This document shows positions 22,884 to 35,379 of a DNA stretch of 64,000 nucleotides, piece by piece. A model generated the notes under the pieces. That model saw only the letters and a program-made list of their open reading frames with translations, was not told where the DNA came from and ran no database searches. A program made the position numbers and the translations under genes. Numbering within the stretch: the stretch's first letter is position 1; every line of letters starts with the position of its first letter. Source of the stretch: Psoroptes ovis (Eukaryota > Arthropoda > Arachnida > Sarcoptiformes > Psoroptidae); assembly GCA_002943765.1 (NCBI GenBank), contig PQWQ01000028.1:1-64000 (forward strand), written 5' to 3'.

Positions 22884-24502
22884 ATGAATTCTACCAATGA
22901 TAATTCAACAACGACAACAACAATAGATATAGATACGGCCACAAATGATAAAAAAGGAAAATTTAGTGAATATAAAGATTTAAATTCAGATGAATTGAAA
23001 ACAAAAGCAAATGATCATTTTAAAAAGAAAGAATATGAAGATGCAATTGAATTATATACGATGGCAATCGAAAAAGATCCAAACAATGCAATATTATATG
23101 GTAATCGAAGTTTTGCATATCTTAAAACCGAATGTTTTGGTTATGCATTCGCTGATGCAACACGTTCGATTGAATTAGATAAAAATTATATAAAAGGTTA
23201 TTATCGGCGAGCTGAAGCACAAATGGCTAATGGTCGTTTCAAGTCGGCATTAAAAGATTTTGAAACTGTTGTTAAATTTTGTCCAAATGATAAAGATGCA
23301 AAAATTAAATATAATGAATGTAAAAAGATTGTCAATCAAAAGGCGTTCGAAAAAGCAATATCAGTTGATGTTGTTAAAAGATCAATTGCCGAAACGATTG
23401 ATTTTGAATCAATGACAATCGATGATAATTATGATGGACCTAAAATTATTGATAATCAAGTAACAAAAGAATTTGTCGATGAATTGGTCGATACATTTTT
23501 GAAAGAAAAAAAATTACATCGTAAATATGCATATAAATTAATATTAGATGCAAAAGATTTGTTCAAAAAATCTAAAACATTAGTTGATATTGACATACCT
23601 AAAGGAACCAAATTTACTGTTTGTGGCGATATACATGGACAATTTTATGATTTGATAAACATTTTCAAGCTGAATGGCTATCCAAGTGAAGAAAATCCAT
23701 ATCTATTCAATGGTGATGTTGTTGATCGTGGATCATTTTCGGTTGAATGTATACTATTATTATTTGCATACAAAATATTATATCCAAATCATATGTTCAT
23801 TGCTCGCGGTAATCATGAAAGTGAAACCATGAATAAAGTGTTCGGTTTTGAAGGTGAAGTTAAGGAAAAATATTCAAAACAAATGTATGATTTATTCACT
23901 GAAGTATTTGAATGTCTTCCATTGGCACATTGTTTGAATAAGAAAGTATTAGTGATGCATGGTGGTTTATTCAATAAAGATGATGTTAAATTAGATGATA
24001 TACGTAATTATGATCGTTTTCGGCAGCCACCTGAAGATGGTCTTATGTGCGATATATTATGGTCCGATCCGATGCCAGTTAAAGGTCGTTTACCAAGTAA
24101 ACGTGGTGTTGGTTGTCAATTCGGTCCTGATATTACTCAAAATTTTTTAAAATTAAATAATCTCGATTATATTATACGTAGTCATGAAGTTAAAGATAAT
24201 GGTTATGAAGTTGTAAGTATTCTTGTTGATCACAATTTTTCTCATTCGATTTTAATATTAATCTTCTTTTTTCTTCTTTGTTGATTATCAAGGCACATAA
24301 TGGTAAATGTATAACGGTATTTTCAGCACCAAACTATTGTGATCGTATGGGTAATCTTGGTGCATATATTACATTTAATCGTAGTAAAGATGCAAATGAT
24401 GATGATGAAAAATTAACACCACAATATACAACATTCGAAGAAGTGCCTCATCCGGATAAAAAACCAATGTGTTATTCAAGCAATTTATTTTCAATGATGT
24501 AA
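22884..24502 (+). CDS. PPP5C: Serine/threonine protein phosphatase 5
   Basis: Two exons (22884-24212, 24293-24502) give 512 residues, against about 499 in vertebrates. A Thr/Asn-rich leader is followed by three TPR motifs (residues about 35-140; for example KEYEDAIELYTMAIEKDPNNAILYGNR), which bind the C-terminal EEVD of Hsp90. A linker helix leads to the PPP catalytic domain. Metal and catalytic motifs are intact: GDIHGQFYDL, GDVVDRG, RGNHES, then MHGGLF, RSHEVKDNGYEV and FSAPNYCDRMGN. The C-terminal regulatory helix (KPMCYSSNLFSMM) is present, so normal autoinhibition by the TPR-helix contact is expected. The intron falls between GYEV and AHNG; without it the frame runs into a short hydrophobic tail read from intron sequence. 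Confidence 0.97.
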
Positions 24503-25703
24503 AAATTGATGGATGATTGATGAATGATCGCGATGTTCATTGAAGAAAATGAAAAAAAAAAATGATGAAAATCTCTGGATTTGAAAACAAACAAACAACC
24601 ACCACCAAACACAAAACAAAATTTAAATGTGCACTTGAATATTATCGAAATATAACTTGTTGTTGTTGTTGTTGATCATATATTTTTTTTCAATTGTTTC
24701 ATCAATTTTCTATTTCAAATTTTATTGTAGCAATTTAACAACACAAAACAACAACAACAAACAAATGCAAACATCACAAATAATTATTTGAACCATTACA
24801 TACCATACACCATACACACACCGAACACAATACCAATTATTATTCAAAAAAATGCATTCAAAATTCAATATTTTATAATCAAGTAAATACAAGTAAACAA
24901 ACAAACACACAGATATAGAAAACAATTTCAAAAATTTTTAAAAATTTCATGTGATAAAATTTGATTTCTTCGAAACAAACAAAACAAAACAAATTAAATC
25001 ATTCATTTGTCCTTTTTTTTTATTTGAAAAAATTGAATTTTACAAAATATTTTCTTAGAAAAATTCAAATTCAAAAAAAAAAAAAATCAAATTTTCAAAA
25101 ATCAAATACACAATTAATTAATTAATCAAATATATAAATGCTAAAAAATACACAATTATTATTATTATGATTATTTATAACTCTCAGGATGCATATGATG
25201 TTTTATATTTATTATTATTATTATATTTTTTTTATAATTTATAATTACAATAAATTTTTTGTAAGTTTTCAATTTATTAGGTTGTCCGCAAAGTTTTTGC
25301 CGATTATTTCGTAGGGGAATCATGAGAAAATCGGCAAGAACTTATCGGACAACCTGATATAATTTTTTTTGAAAATTTTGAAAATAATCATTTCATTTTC
25401 AAATGTTTCTACATTTGAAAGGTTGGAATTCAATTTTTATAATGATGTGTGTGCGTGTATGTGTGTTTGTTTGTTTGTGCATGTGTATAATATGGTATAA
25501 TACTGATTTTGATACAAATGATTGTCCATGATTTTTTTAAAAAATAAAGATGTGTGGCTGGTAAAAATTGGTGAAAACAAAAAATTTGATTAACAAGTTA
25601 TTGATTTAGAAAAATAAAATAAAATATCACAATGTTTGTGTATGTTAACAATGGTCATCATCATCATCATCATCATTGAATCGATTTGTTTTGTTTTTAG
25701 TAA
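24503..25703. other. Convergent region PP5 / PPP1R16 with microsatellites and a MITE
   Basis: These are the 3' ends of two convergent genes. The stretch holds CA-rich tracts (24,720-24,910), TTA/ATT microsatellites (25,155-25,235), a GT-rich tract (25,446-25,490), a CAT run near 25,655 and the palindromic MITE at 25,277. No other gene is visible. Confidence 0.6.
25277..25357. mobile_element. 81-bp palindromic mariner-type MITE, copy 1
   Basis: The element starts TTAGGTTGTCCGCAAAGTTT and ends with the near reverse complement (ATCGGCAAGAACTTATCGGACAACCTGA). This gives arms of about 30 bp with few mismatches around a short centre (TTTCGTAGGGGAATCATGAG). It is flanked by TA on both sides (25275-25276 and 25358-25359), the target duplication of Tc1/mariner elements. 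It is too short to code and would be moved in trans. A near-identical copy lies at 42507. Confidence 0.88.
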
Positions 25704-28428
25704 TCAACAAATCTTACAACAACCTTTCTTCTCTTCATTTTCACCAATCATCAATTCGCTTGGATTACCACGAAATTTTTTTCTTGCCGTATCTGGTGAA
25801 TCATTGAGCATCGATGTTGCTGTTGCTGTTGTTGATGATAATAAATGATTATGATTAACATGTAATTTTTGTTGTTGCAACTGTTGCAGATGATGATAAT
25901 GATGCTGTTGTTGTTGTTGCTGTTGTTGAAATGATGATTGATTAATTTTGGAATTATTCGAATTCATATTATTCGATGATGATGATGATTGATTTTGAGA
26001 ATGTAAATAATGCTGTTGTTGTTGTTGTTGATTATATAATTGATTATCATTGCTATTATTGCTTCCATTATTATTACTATTTGATTGATTTATGTTCGAA
26101 TTCATATTGGAATTATCATTATTATTGCTGGTATTATTATTATTATAATTATAATTATGATTACTCAAATTATTACGATGTTTTTCGGAACGTTGTTTTT
26201 TGAGATCAATCAATGTTCCACCTCCACCACCACCACCGCCTCCAATATTATTGTTATTGTTCGAATTGTTAATTAAATTATTACAATTATTAATCATATT
26301 ATTATTATTATTATGATAACCACTTAAATCCGAAGGATGATTAAAGGTTTGTTGATAATGTTGTTGTTGTTGATGATTAATGTTTTCATGATTATTTTTC
26401 AATGAATATTGTTGTTGATGCTGTTGTTGTTGTGATATGTAATCTGATTGATTCGAATTATAATTATTATTATTATTATTATTATCATTATTTGATAATG
26501 AATTCATTTCATAATGATTACGTTGATACTGTTGATGATGATAAAGACTTGATCCTTGATTTTGTAATTGATGTTGATTATCATGATTATTCATCATATC
26601 TTGTTGTTGTTGTTGCTGCTGCTGATGTATTAATTGTTTTGTATATTTAGTGTTATTATTATTATTACTGTTTTGATTATCATGATCAACATTATTGCCA
26701 TTATTTTGTTGATAATTGATATTTATATTTGTTGAATGTTTATTACTATTTATTGATGTATTTGTCAGTGATGGATCCATACTAATTTTAATTGAATCAA
26801 CATCGATCGGTGATTCTGTCACTAATTTTCTATTGAAATCTCTATGCAATTGACTATTATCTGAATCCATGTCACTATCATCTTTTCGTACGTCATCCGA
26901 TAATTGATCATTATCAGTTTTTTCATGCCATAATCTTGCCTCTTCAATTGCTTCACGTTTAGCAATTTGTGATTTCTCTCTAATACTCGTACGCCTTATT
27001 GAATGTGAACGTGTATTCGTACTATGTGATCTCCGTAACCTGGTCGAATTCATAGCTTTTTTGGCATCAATTTCAGTTTTTAGTTGCAATATACGATTTT
27101 TTAAATCAGGATCTTCACAAATATCGAACGGTGTTTCACCATTTTTTGTTTTAGCTTCTAAATCGGCACCATTTTGTACTAAATATTCGACAACATCAGC
27201 CTTAAAATAAATAAATGATGAATTAATTTTGAAATTTCATTCAAAATGAATAATTACATGTCCCCAACAAGCAGCAGCATGTATTGGTTGCCATAAATCA
27301 TTATCAATTTCATCAATTGATGCATTATTTTCCACCAGGAATTCAATGACACTCGAATAACCATTAGCAGCGGCAATATGTAGCTTTATTTCCCCGAAAA
27401 TATGAAAATTAATTAATTCAAAATTATTATTTTTCATCAACGAAGAAACAACATACCGGCGTTGCACCTTGTTCATCTTTAACATTAATATCATAACCAT
27501 TTTTAATCATTTCTTTCATATCGTATAACATTTGATTTTCTGTTTGTACACGTATTTGATCAATTAATTCTTGTGTAATACCACGTTTAGCCATTTCGGC
27601 TTCAATATAATCTAATGTTTGTTCATCTTCACATATATCATAAGGCATATTACCATCAGCATTAACAGCTAATAGATCAGCATTACTAAATGTGGGCAGA
27701 AAAAAATTTGAAAATCAGAAATTAAATTAAATCAAAAATAATGAGAATAACATACTTTTCAATTAATAATTTTATTAAATTCAAATGACCACAAGTTGCT
27801 GCAGCATGTAACGGTGTCCATTGTTCACTATCTTTAGCATTAACATTTGCACCGAATTCAATCAATAGTCGCATCATATCTTCACAATTATCAATACAAC
27901 ATTGATGCAGTGCTGTTAGGCCATCTTCATTTGTTGAATCTGGACTTACGCCCAACATTAATAAACGTTTTACTACGAGATGATGAAATCAAATTTAAAT
28001 AATTTAAATTTTAAATATCAAAAATTATCATTATCATTACCTTCATAAATATCATTTCTAGTGGCAGCTTCTAATAACATCACAGATGGAATGAAATGTA
28101 CTTTATAACCATTTTTCAATGATTTTTTATGATGATAATTATTATTATTATTATTATTTGAATTATTATTTTTTAAATTATTCGAATTAATTGAATCATT
28201 ATTATTATTATTATCATTACTATTATTCAAATTATTGTTCACAGAATTATTATCATCATATTTTTTATTATTAAATCGTTTATTCATTTGATTATTATAA
28301 TCTTTTTCACGTTGTGACCATTTTTTCAACTGTTGTGCACGTTTTTTCCTTGCCAATTTAAGCCGTTCTTCAGTATTTAATTTTTCTAAATATGGCATTT
28401 CAGATATCAGTTCTGAATGTTCAGCCAT
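25704..28428 (-). CDS. PPP1R16: Protein phosphatase 1 regulatory subunit 16-like (TIMAP/MYPT3 type)
   Basis: Five exons (28041-28428, 27756-27972, 27457-27685, 27258-27383, 25704-27200) join to 818 residues. The start MAEHSELISEMPYLEKL matches the vertebrate family start almost directly. YKVHFIPSVMLLEAATRND carries the RVxF-type PP1 docking motif (KVHF). Ankyrin repeats follow (EDGLTALHQCCIDN; QWTPLHAAATCGHLNLIKLL; GNMPYDICEDEQTLDYIEAE; LHIAAANGYSSVIEFL; WQPIHAAACWGH). The last exon codes a disordered tail of over 400 residues, dominated by Gln, Asn, His and Gly runs. It ends GCCKIC, a CaaX-type prenylation box with an extra cysteine that could be palmitoylated. Vertebrate TIMAP is lipid-anchored in the same way and targets PP1c to the plasma membrane. 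The vertebrate proteins are about 530-570 residues; the extra length is low-complexity insertion. Confidence 0.94.
25860..26660 (-). repeat. Gln/Asn/His/Gly trinucleotide tracts inside the PPP1R16 last exon
   Basis: Dense imperfect CAA/CAG, AAT/AAC, CAT and GGT runs code the disordered tail. Examples are a seven-to-eight Gln run near 25,920, a Gly run at 26,219-26,243 and Asn runs near 26,290 and 26,470. They are translated in one frame without a stop, so they are coding microsatellites and likely vary in length between strains. Confidence 0.8.
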
Positions 28429-31400
28429 ATTTATGTTTTCTTCAGTTTTGTTTCTCGATTATGAAATCAAAGATTATAAATTCAGAAACCGATGGACAAA
28501 CGGAAGAAAATGATAAACAAGATGATCGAAATAATATTATAATAATAATAATAATAATATTACAGATAATTTCGTATGAACAATGTAATAATCTAATTTA
28601 TGATATGATTTGATTCAAATTCTATTTGATTTTTTTTTTGATATTCTGATGGTTGTTGTTGTTGTTGTTGCTGGTGTTGTTGATTTCGTATCGTTTCGTT
28701 ATTTCTGTGGTGTTTCGTTTTCTTTCCGAAATCTTTACATTGATATTATAATATATTATATAGAATTCAATACAGAATTTGAATTGTGTAAATATGAACA
28801 GAAAAGAAAAAAAAATATTGAAATTCATTCACGATTATTATGTATTGCATTGCATTGAATTATTATTATGATTACATAGATGAATAATCATCATCATCAT
28901 CATCATCATCATCACAAGGAATAATTTCATTTCATTTTGATTACATAAATTTCACATCAGAATCATTTTGATCATACAAATAAATAAATGAATGAATGAA
29001 TGAATGAATTTTTCAACTTATTCATGAATTCACAACTATAAATTAACATCAAAACAAAATGTGACGATAAACAATTTATTATCATTGGATTATTATTCGG
29101 ATTTGATTCATTTGATTTGATTTGATTCATTTGATTTAGTTTGATGTTTACAAATACACATAAGGCTATTTTCAAATGGAAGAATTTGGTTCAGCACTGA
29201 TTTGATGCTTTGAAATTCACCATGGATAATTTACCAAGATGATGATCATTGAAAAATGGTAAGGTTATAATTCAAAACTTTGAAATGAAATAATTCAAAT
29301 GTTTTGAATCATGTTATTCTCAGTCATTTTCGGCAAAAAAAAACAATTCATTTCATTGAATGAATGACTCATAATAATGTAAAATTCAAATTCAAAACAA
29401 TTGAATTCGGAGTTATATAAAAAAAAAATGGCACAAATTAAAGATTTATTCATTCACACAAATATTTCAAAAAAATTGAAATAATTATCATTGAATTGTT
29501 AACTGAATGTGAATGTGTAAATACAAATAAATAAATAAAGAGATAAATCACTTTGATATATTATCATTTAATGGTGGTGGTTTAATTAATTTATTTATTA
29601 TTTTGGTGAAAAAAAAATTGTAAACAAATGAAATACAGGTGAGCACCGAATGAAAAAAAATTGGAATAAATAATTCAAAGTAAACAAAAAACCAAACAAA
29701 ACAACCAAGCAGCCACAACCGCTTGCTTGTTTATGGCTTGTTTTGATTGTTTGGTGGCTGCCTGACTGGCTGAATGAATGAATGAATGACTAAATGACTA
29801 TGACTGGCTCAACAACGGATGATGGCTTGTTGCTGCTGCTGCTGTTGTTGCTGTTGATGATGAAAATGAAAATGAATGAGATGAAAATGGATGATGATGT
29901 CGATTCGATGACGATAGTTTGACTCAATGGTGACACACACACAACTAAATAGATGCTTATCACATTCATACATATTAAAAACACACATAGACACAATTAC
30001 ACAAACACACGCATTAACAAATTATTAATTGAATCAAATATGAAATGAGATTGATTTGATCATAAATATTTCTGTCGCTTTTATTTTTCTGAAATAAATA
30101 AATTATTAAATAAAACTTGAAATACAAGGACTGATACGGTATGTAATAATAATAATAAAACTAAAACTGACTAAATTAGTGTTGATGATGATGATGATGA
30201 TGATGCAAAGTTAAAAAAATGGGAAAAATAAATGAATGAATGAATGAATGAATAATAAAACTATGAAATATAAAAGGAAAAAGATGTTTATGTGTGTTAG
30301 TGTGTGTGTGTGGAATTTAAAATATTACCATAGAAATATATATGCTTGAAATATATCTAAGTTTATCGCATACTTTGTACGATTGCCGCATGACAATTTT
30401 CGAACATTAAGTATGATGCAATCAACAATATGGGAAAACGAGTTTGTTCGACGACGTAGCACTACGTCGGCGGCTATTTTAACATAAAATTCCAAACACG
30501 TAAAAATACGTCACCGGCGTTTGAAAATATTTGATTTTTGTCTCATATAAATTTCAACTCAAAAATATATGATTTTACACACACACTGGCTTTTGATAGT
30601 ATTTGGAAAATTCTCTCTTTTGCAAAATATTTTTTTTTCAGTGAATTTAAAATTGGAAAAATTACACATTGAAACTGAAGCTATTTACCATTATTATTAT
30701 TAATAATTGAGGAGCATTTTTCAATTCAAAAATATCACAACAAATTTGAAATGAAAAAAAGAGAGAATTCATTCCATACACGTTTTCAGTTCTTGAAATT
30801 TTCCATTTGGAATTCGCTCAATTGATTTCAATCAATGATTTTATACAAAATGAATTAATTGATTAAAACAAAATTGTCATAAATCGATCATAACTAAATC
30901 GATGGATTGATAAATTGATTTTTGTATTTCATTGAATTTGTATTATTGATTGATTTACAATGATTATTCAATTCATTCACATTTGAAAACACCTGCAAAT
31001 TCAATGGAAAAATTCCATTAATTCATTCATTCAATTCATTCAATGTAATTTCAATTTTATTAATTTTTCTCAAGATTATTATTTATTATCTCAATGAATT
31101 TTAGTCAAGTAAATGGAAAGTCAATTAAATTAATGTAATTTGAATTTTTTAAAAACTAATTTTGATGAATGGCAAATTTTGAGTAAAGATGTCATAAATC
31201 ATAATTAATGATGATTTATTATTATCATTATTTTTTTTTCACTGTTAATTATTACTTGTTATCAGCGTAGTCGATAAATCACTCTAAAATGTGTGTAATT
31301 TAGTCAATTTAACCAATTTAAATCAATTAACAATCGGAAAGATCGGTAATAATTGAAAATAATGATAATGATTTAATTATGATGATCATAGATCAACATT

Positions 31401-32280
31401 ACAAATCAACAAATTGCTGATTGGTGGAAGGATGATCGTAATATGAGAATAGTACGTAATATTGAATATTTCAGTGATTTTAACCACATAAACACTAATC
31501 GGCAATTACATTTTGATCATTTTTTATTGAAATCATTGAAATATCACGAGATAATCATTGTACAGATAGGTGTACATATCATTATCATTATCAATATTAA
31601 TATTAATTATGTATGCTGCTGTTGTTGTTGTTGTTGTCATTGTCAAAGTATCACTTCGTTTGATGATGTGCTTAATATTACATTAAACACATCATAATCA
31701 TGATTTATACGTAGTCGTATTTTACAACAAATAATTGAACAAACATACATTTGAATTGACGTATTTTTCGTGTAATTAATACATTTGAAGATTTGAAGAT
31801 TGTCAATTGAATATATTATCGATTGATTATTAATTATTGATTGATTATTATTAATTTATTCAAAAAGTTATGTTTACACTTGAATACACATCAACATCAA
31901 TATGTTTTGTCAGAAAAAAAAAGAAAATATTAAGACAAAACATTTGAGCCAAATAAACAAACAAAAATCGAAAATACAAAAACAAAAATTAATTTTCAAA
32001 TGAATTTCGATTAGTCATAATTAATTTCCAATGATTTTGATCATCAATGATCAATTATCGATGATCAAATTTATGAAAATAGAAAAATGGACAATCGAAA
32101 ATATCTATGTATGTTAATATATAAGTAATCAAATTTTTTGAAATTTTTTTATTGAAATTTATGGAAAATGAAAAAAATTTATTTCCGTATTTTTTTTATT
32201 TATTTTTCAAATATTTAAATGTTCAATACTATATTTGATAGCTGATCACATGTTTTATATTGAAAATATATTTGAAAAAT
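28429..32280. other. 3.85-kb gene-free region with simple repeats and one CpG-rich patch
   Basis: No protein family was recognised on either strand. The region holds ATC/CAT microsatellites (about 28,888-28,915 and 30,187-30,204), GAAT runs (28,985-29,010; 29,770-29,790; 30,232-30,252), a CTG/TTG run (29,827-29,855), GT tracts (30,290-30,312) and a GCTGTTGTT run (31,617-31,637). One patch at about 30,360-30,520 is clearly richer in CG dinucleotides than its surroundings and contains a perfect short palindrome. The PPP1R16 promoter lies at its left end. The rest may be regulatory or simply decayed sequence. Confidence 0.5.
30452..30469. promoter_or_regulatory. Perfect 8-bp inverted repeat CGACGTAG-CA-CTACGTCG in a CpG-rich patch
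   Basis: Both arms are exact reverse complements around a CA spacer. About 40 bp downstream is TACGTCACC, a cAMP-response-element-like half site. It could be a dimeric factor site or a remnant of a decayed mobile element; nothing in the sequence decides which. Confidence 0.35.
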
Positions 32281-35236
32281 TCATCTGATATTTTCCTTTT
32301 GATTAATCGAATCATTGTTATTGTTATCATCATTGGCATCTGGCGATGATGACGTTTTTGTTGTTGTTGTTGTTGTTGTCGCTGTTGATGATAATAATAA
32401 TTTTCGATCATAAAAATAATCAAAATTAAAACAAACAAATAATAAAAATATAATATAAATTATCATGATTATAATTGATATATTTGATGGCTGTATAATC
32501 AATGTATTTGTTGTTGTTGTTTTGATGGAAAATCTTTGACGATTTTGATTATTTCGATTATTCTTTGTATTATGAGTATTATTATTATTATAATTTCGAT
32601 TATAATAATTACTGTAATTATTAAGATATGTTGTTAGCTGTAAAAATGGAAAGAAAAATGATATCAATACGAATAATATTGCATTTTGATGAATATTTGA
32701 ATTGATTATTTGTGTTGTACTATATAAATAATATATATGATAACGATCGATCAGATGTTTGGTTAACATGTATAATAATCCTTTTAAGATGAAAAATAAA
32801 AGCAAGTTAAAAGCGTTATCAACTTGACTTATTAAATTTAAAACATTTTAAATACCTAATGGTGCTATTAATGGACTAGCAATACTGTAAGTGATAACAA
32901 TGGTGAATATTAATAAAAAACGTGGATAATTGGAACCATAATTGAATTGAAAATTTGTTTCCATACGTGCACGTCCATATTCGGCATCAGTTTTTGGGCA
33001 ATAAATAATCAAATTAAATAAATACAGTCCAAGCTCAGGTAAACGTAATAATTGTGCAGGATTATTGATAAATATACATGATATTACATAATAGATAAAA
33101 AATTGACTACGTGTAGCTGGAAATAGACATTTGTAAAAATCTCTTGGAAATGAATTGTCTGTTATTTTCTTGATTAAATATTGTCCACTATGAAAATGAA
33201 AAAAAATAAAATAAAATAAAATAATGGAATTCATTAATAAATTAATGAATTAAAAAATAAATAATACACTACTAACACTTACGACATCAAACCTAATGAT
33301 GGAAATATTAATACCATTAATATTAAATAAAGATAAACCATTTTCATTATTTTGGAATTTTTTTCCGATTTTCTTGTTTGAGGAACGAATAATTCGATTA
33401 ACATAATCAGATTCGGTAATAAACAAGATAAACCATTAATTATTAATGCACTGAAATATTTTAACCATTTTATTCGTACAAAACCAATGTTAATATTGTC
33501 GACCATTGTCAGATTCATTCGTAATATGAAAATTTCTTGTAAAAAATTCAATCCAACAATCGGTGTTGTCAAAAATAGAAATATTATGATTGTTAATAAG
33601 TTTAATAATAGCGACCAAACATAATATGTTCGATTATTCATGACAATATCATTCCATTCAACATCTTCTGGATGCGGTGCCAATTTCACTATCCATTTAT
33701 TATAACCATATGGATCATCTTCATCATAATCATCATCATCATCAACATAATTTTGATTATCAAAATTATTAATGTTTATATATGAATATTTACATAATTT
33801 TTTCATTGATGATTGTATTGTATTCAATAATCTTGTATGTTGTGTCGCCTCGAAATGTTCAACAATTTCTTGTGCTTGCGATGAATTTTTCATTTGAACA
33901 AATGCAGCATGTTGTGGATGATTCAGAAGTTTCCGTATTTTTGATTCAATTTGTCTCTGACAATCATCAATTTTATGTTGATAATAACAAATACCACAAG
34001 ATGGACAGCGGGGGCATAATAAAGTGAACATGCATGATCGTCGTATTAAAAATGGTCGTTGATAATGACGTTGATAATCGATACAATAATTCAATGCTAT
34101 TTGATATGATTTTAATTTTTTCTTCAAATCAACGATTTGTTTTACATTATATGCATAAATAATACGATTGATTTGAACATTTGGAAAATTTGATTCAATA
34201 AATTTTTTTAAATTTCTAGCATCACGTGCTTTTTTAGGTAAATTTTGTATTAGTATTGTTGTTTGTGTATCACTTAATTCTTTCAGCGGTATGAATATAT
34301 GATCAGAATATTTTTTCATCATATAAATACCGATAATGACAATAATGATCATAATAATCAAATGAATCCATAATAATGATGATGTATTATGAATATTATC
34401 GATTGTTGTCATTTCATAATAAGTTGTTGTTGATGTTATATTATCAAGATAATAATAATTACCACCATATACATTAACTGGTGCTAATATCGTTATCGAT
34501 ACAAACGACAACAATGCCAATATGTAGATTATATAACGTTGAAATAATAGATAATTACTAGCATCTTTACCGCGATGTATACGGATATCAGTTTCATTGA
34601 TTAGAATATAATCGAGTAACCAATGTCTTTTGGTGCCTATCGAATCTAATTTTAATTGATGATCGGCTTTAATTGAATTTAGTTGATTTACTGTTCCTGA
34701 TTTCAAGGATGATGATAATGATGAAGATAAGTTATCACTATTATTATCTTTTGGTGGATATTTATTTCGAATCATATCATAATAATCATATAAACATTGA
34801 TGTAAATACAATTCCGATGATTGTCGTGAAACCGAATCATCGAATGGTGGTTGTTTTCCATCATGTAATAGATCAGCTTTACGATCACTATAAATGAATT
34901 CAAGCCAACTTTTGAAAAAATTAATTATTAAGGAAATATGATTAAAACAATTTCGAATATATTTACTCTTTATTCCAATCGTTACCACGTTGTTTGCGGC
35001 GAAAATAAATACATCGTAATACGGCTAATAATGTCAGTAAAATCTATGGGAAATGAACACAATTAAAAAGTTATTGAAACATATATATTGCTGATAAATT
35101 CGCTTACAATGGTACATAAGAAATTCAATAATATTGTTTCGAAAATATTATCAACACCATCAACATGATGATAGATGTTTGTATAATTTGCCAATAAATG
35201 TTGACAACAATAATCACGGCCATTGCAATTTTTCAT
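32281..35236 (-). CDS. TMEM63: TMEM63 / OSCA-family mechanosensitive cation channel
   Basis: Five exons (35108-35236, 34967-35043, 33283-34908, 32856-33187, 32281-32780) join in frame to 887 residues, near the family length of about 800. The N-terminus has a hydrophobic segment (ILLNFLCTIILLTLLAVL) before a basic FRRKQRG stretch. The cytosolic RNA-recognition-like loop contains TTILIQNLPKKARDARNLKK and AFVQMKNSSQAQE. A Cys cluster (CPRCPSCGICYY) lies in the linker. Then come APHPEDVEWNDI and the TM core: FIYYVISCIFINNPAQLLRL, and FTIVITYSIASPLIAPLG followed by LTKHLIDRYHIYYLY, closely matching vertebrate TMEM63. Members are tension-gated cation channels of plasma or lysosomal membrane. The last exon ends in a Thr/Asn-rich tail. 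Only one TMEM63 gene is seen here; A, B or C subtype cannot be assigned. Confidence 0.94.
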
Positions 35237-35379
35237 AAGTTATAACTATTTAGTAATTCGATAAGCGCAAAATCGCAACATTCGTGCTATGCATAACTAA
35301 ATTAATAAAATTTATAACCAAATAAATCAATTGTTGAGCAATATAATGTTCAAATTGATTAATAATTTAATTTATCAAT

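Noticed and set aside
24213..24292. Read-through end of PP5 exon 1 (hydrophobic tail)
   Set aside because: It is intron sequence; the GTAAGT donor and CAAG acceptor restore the conserved AHNGKCITVFSAPNYC segment.
25976..26650. Plus-strand open frames rich in Ile, Val and Tyr opposite PPP1R16
   Set aside because: They are antisense shadows of Asn/Gln/His codon runs in the PPP1R16 last exon.
30452..30469. tRNA or structured RNA gene at the CpG-rich palindrome
   Set aside because: No cloverleaf arms, no A or B box and no T-stretch at a fitting distance; left as an unexplained element only.
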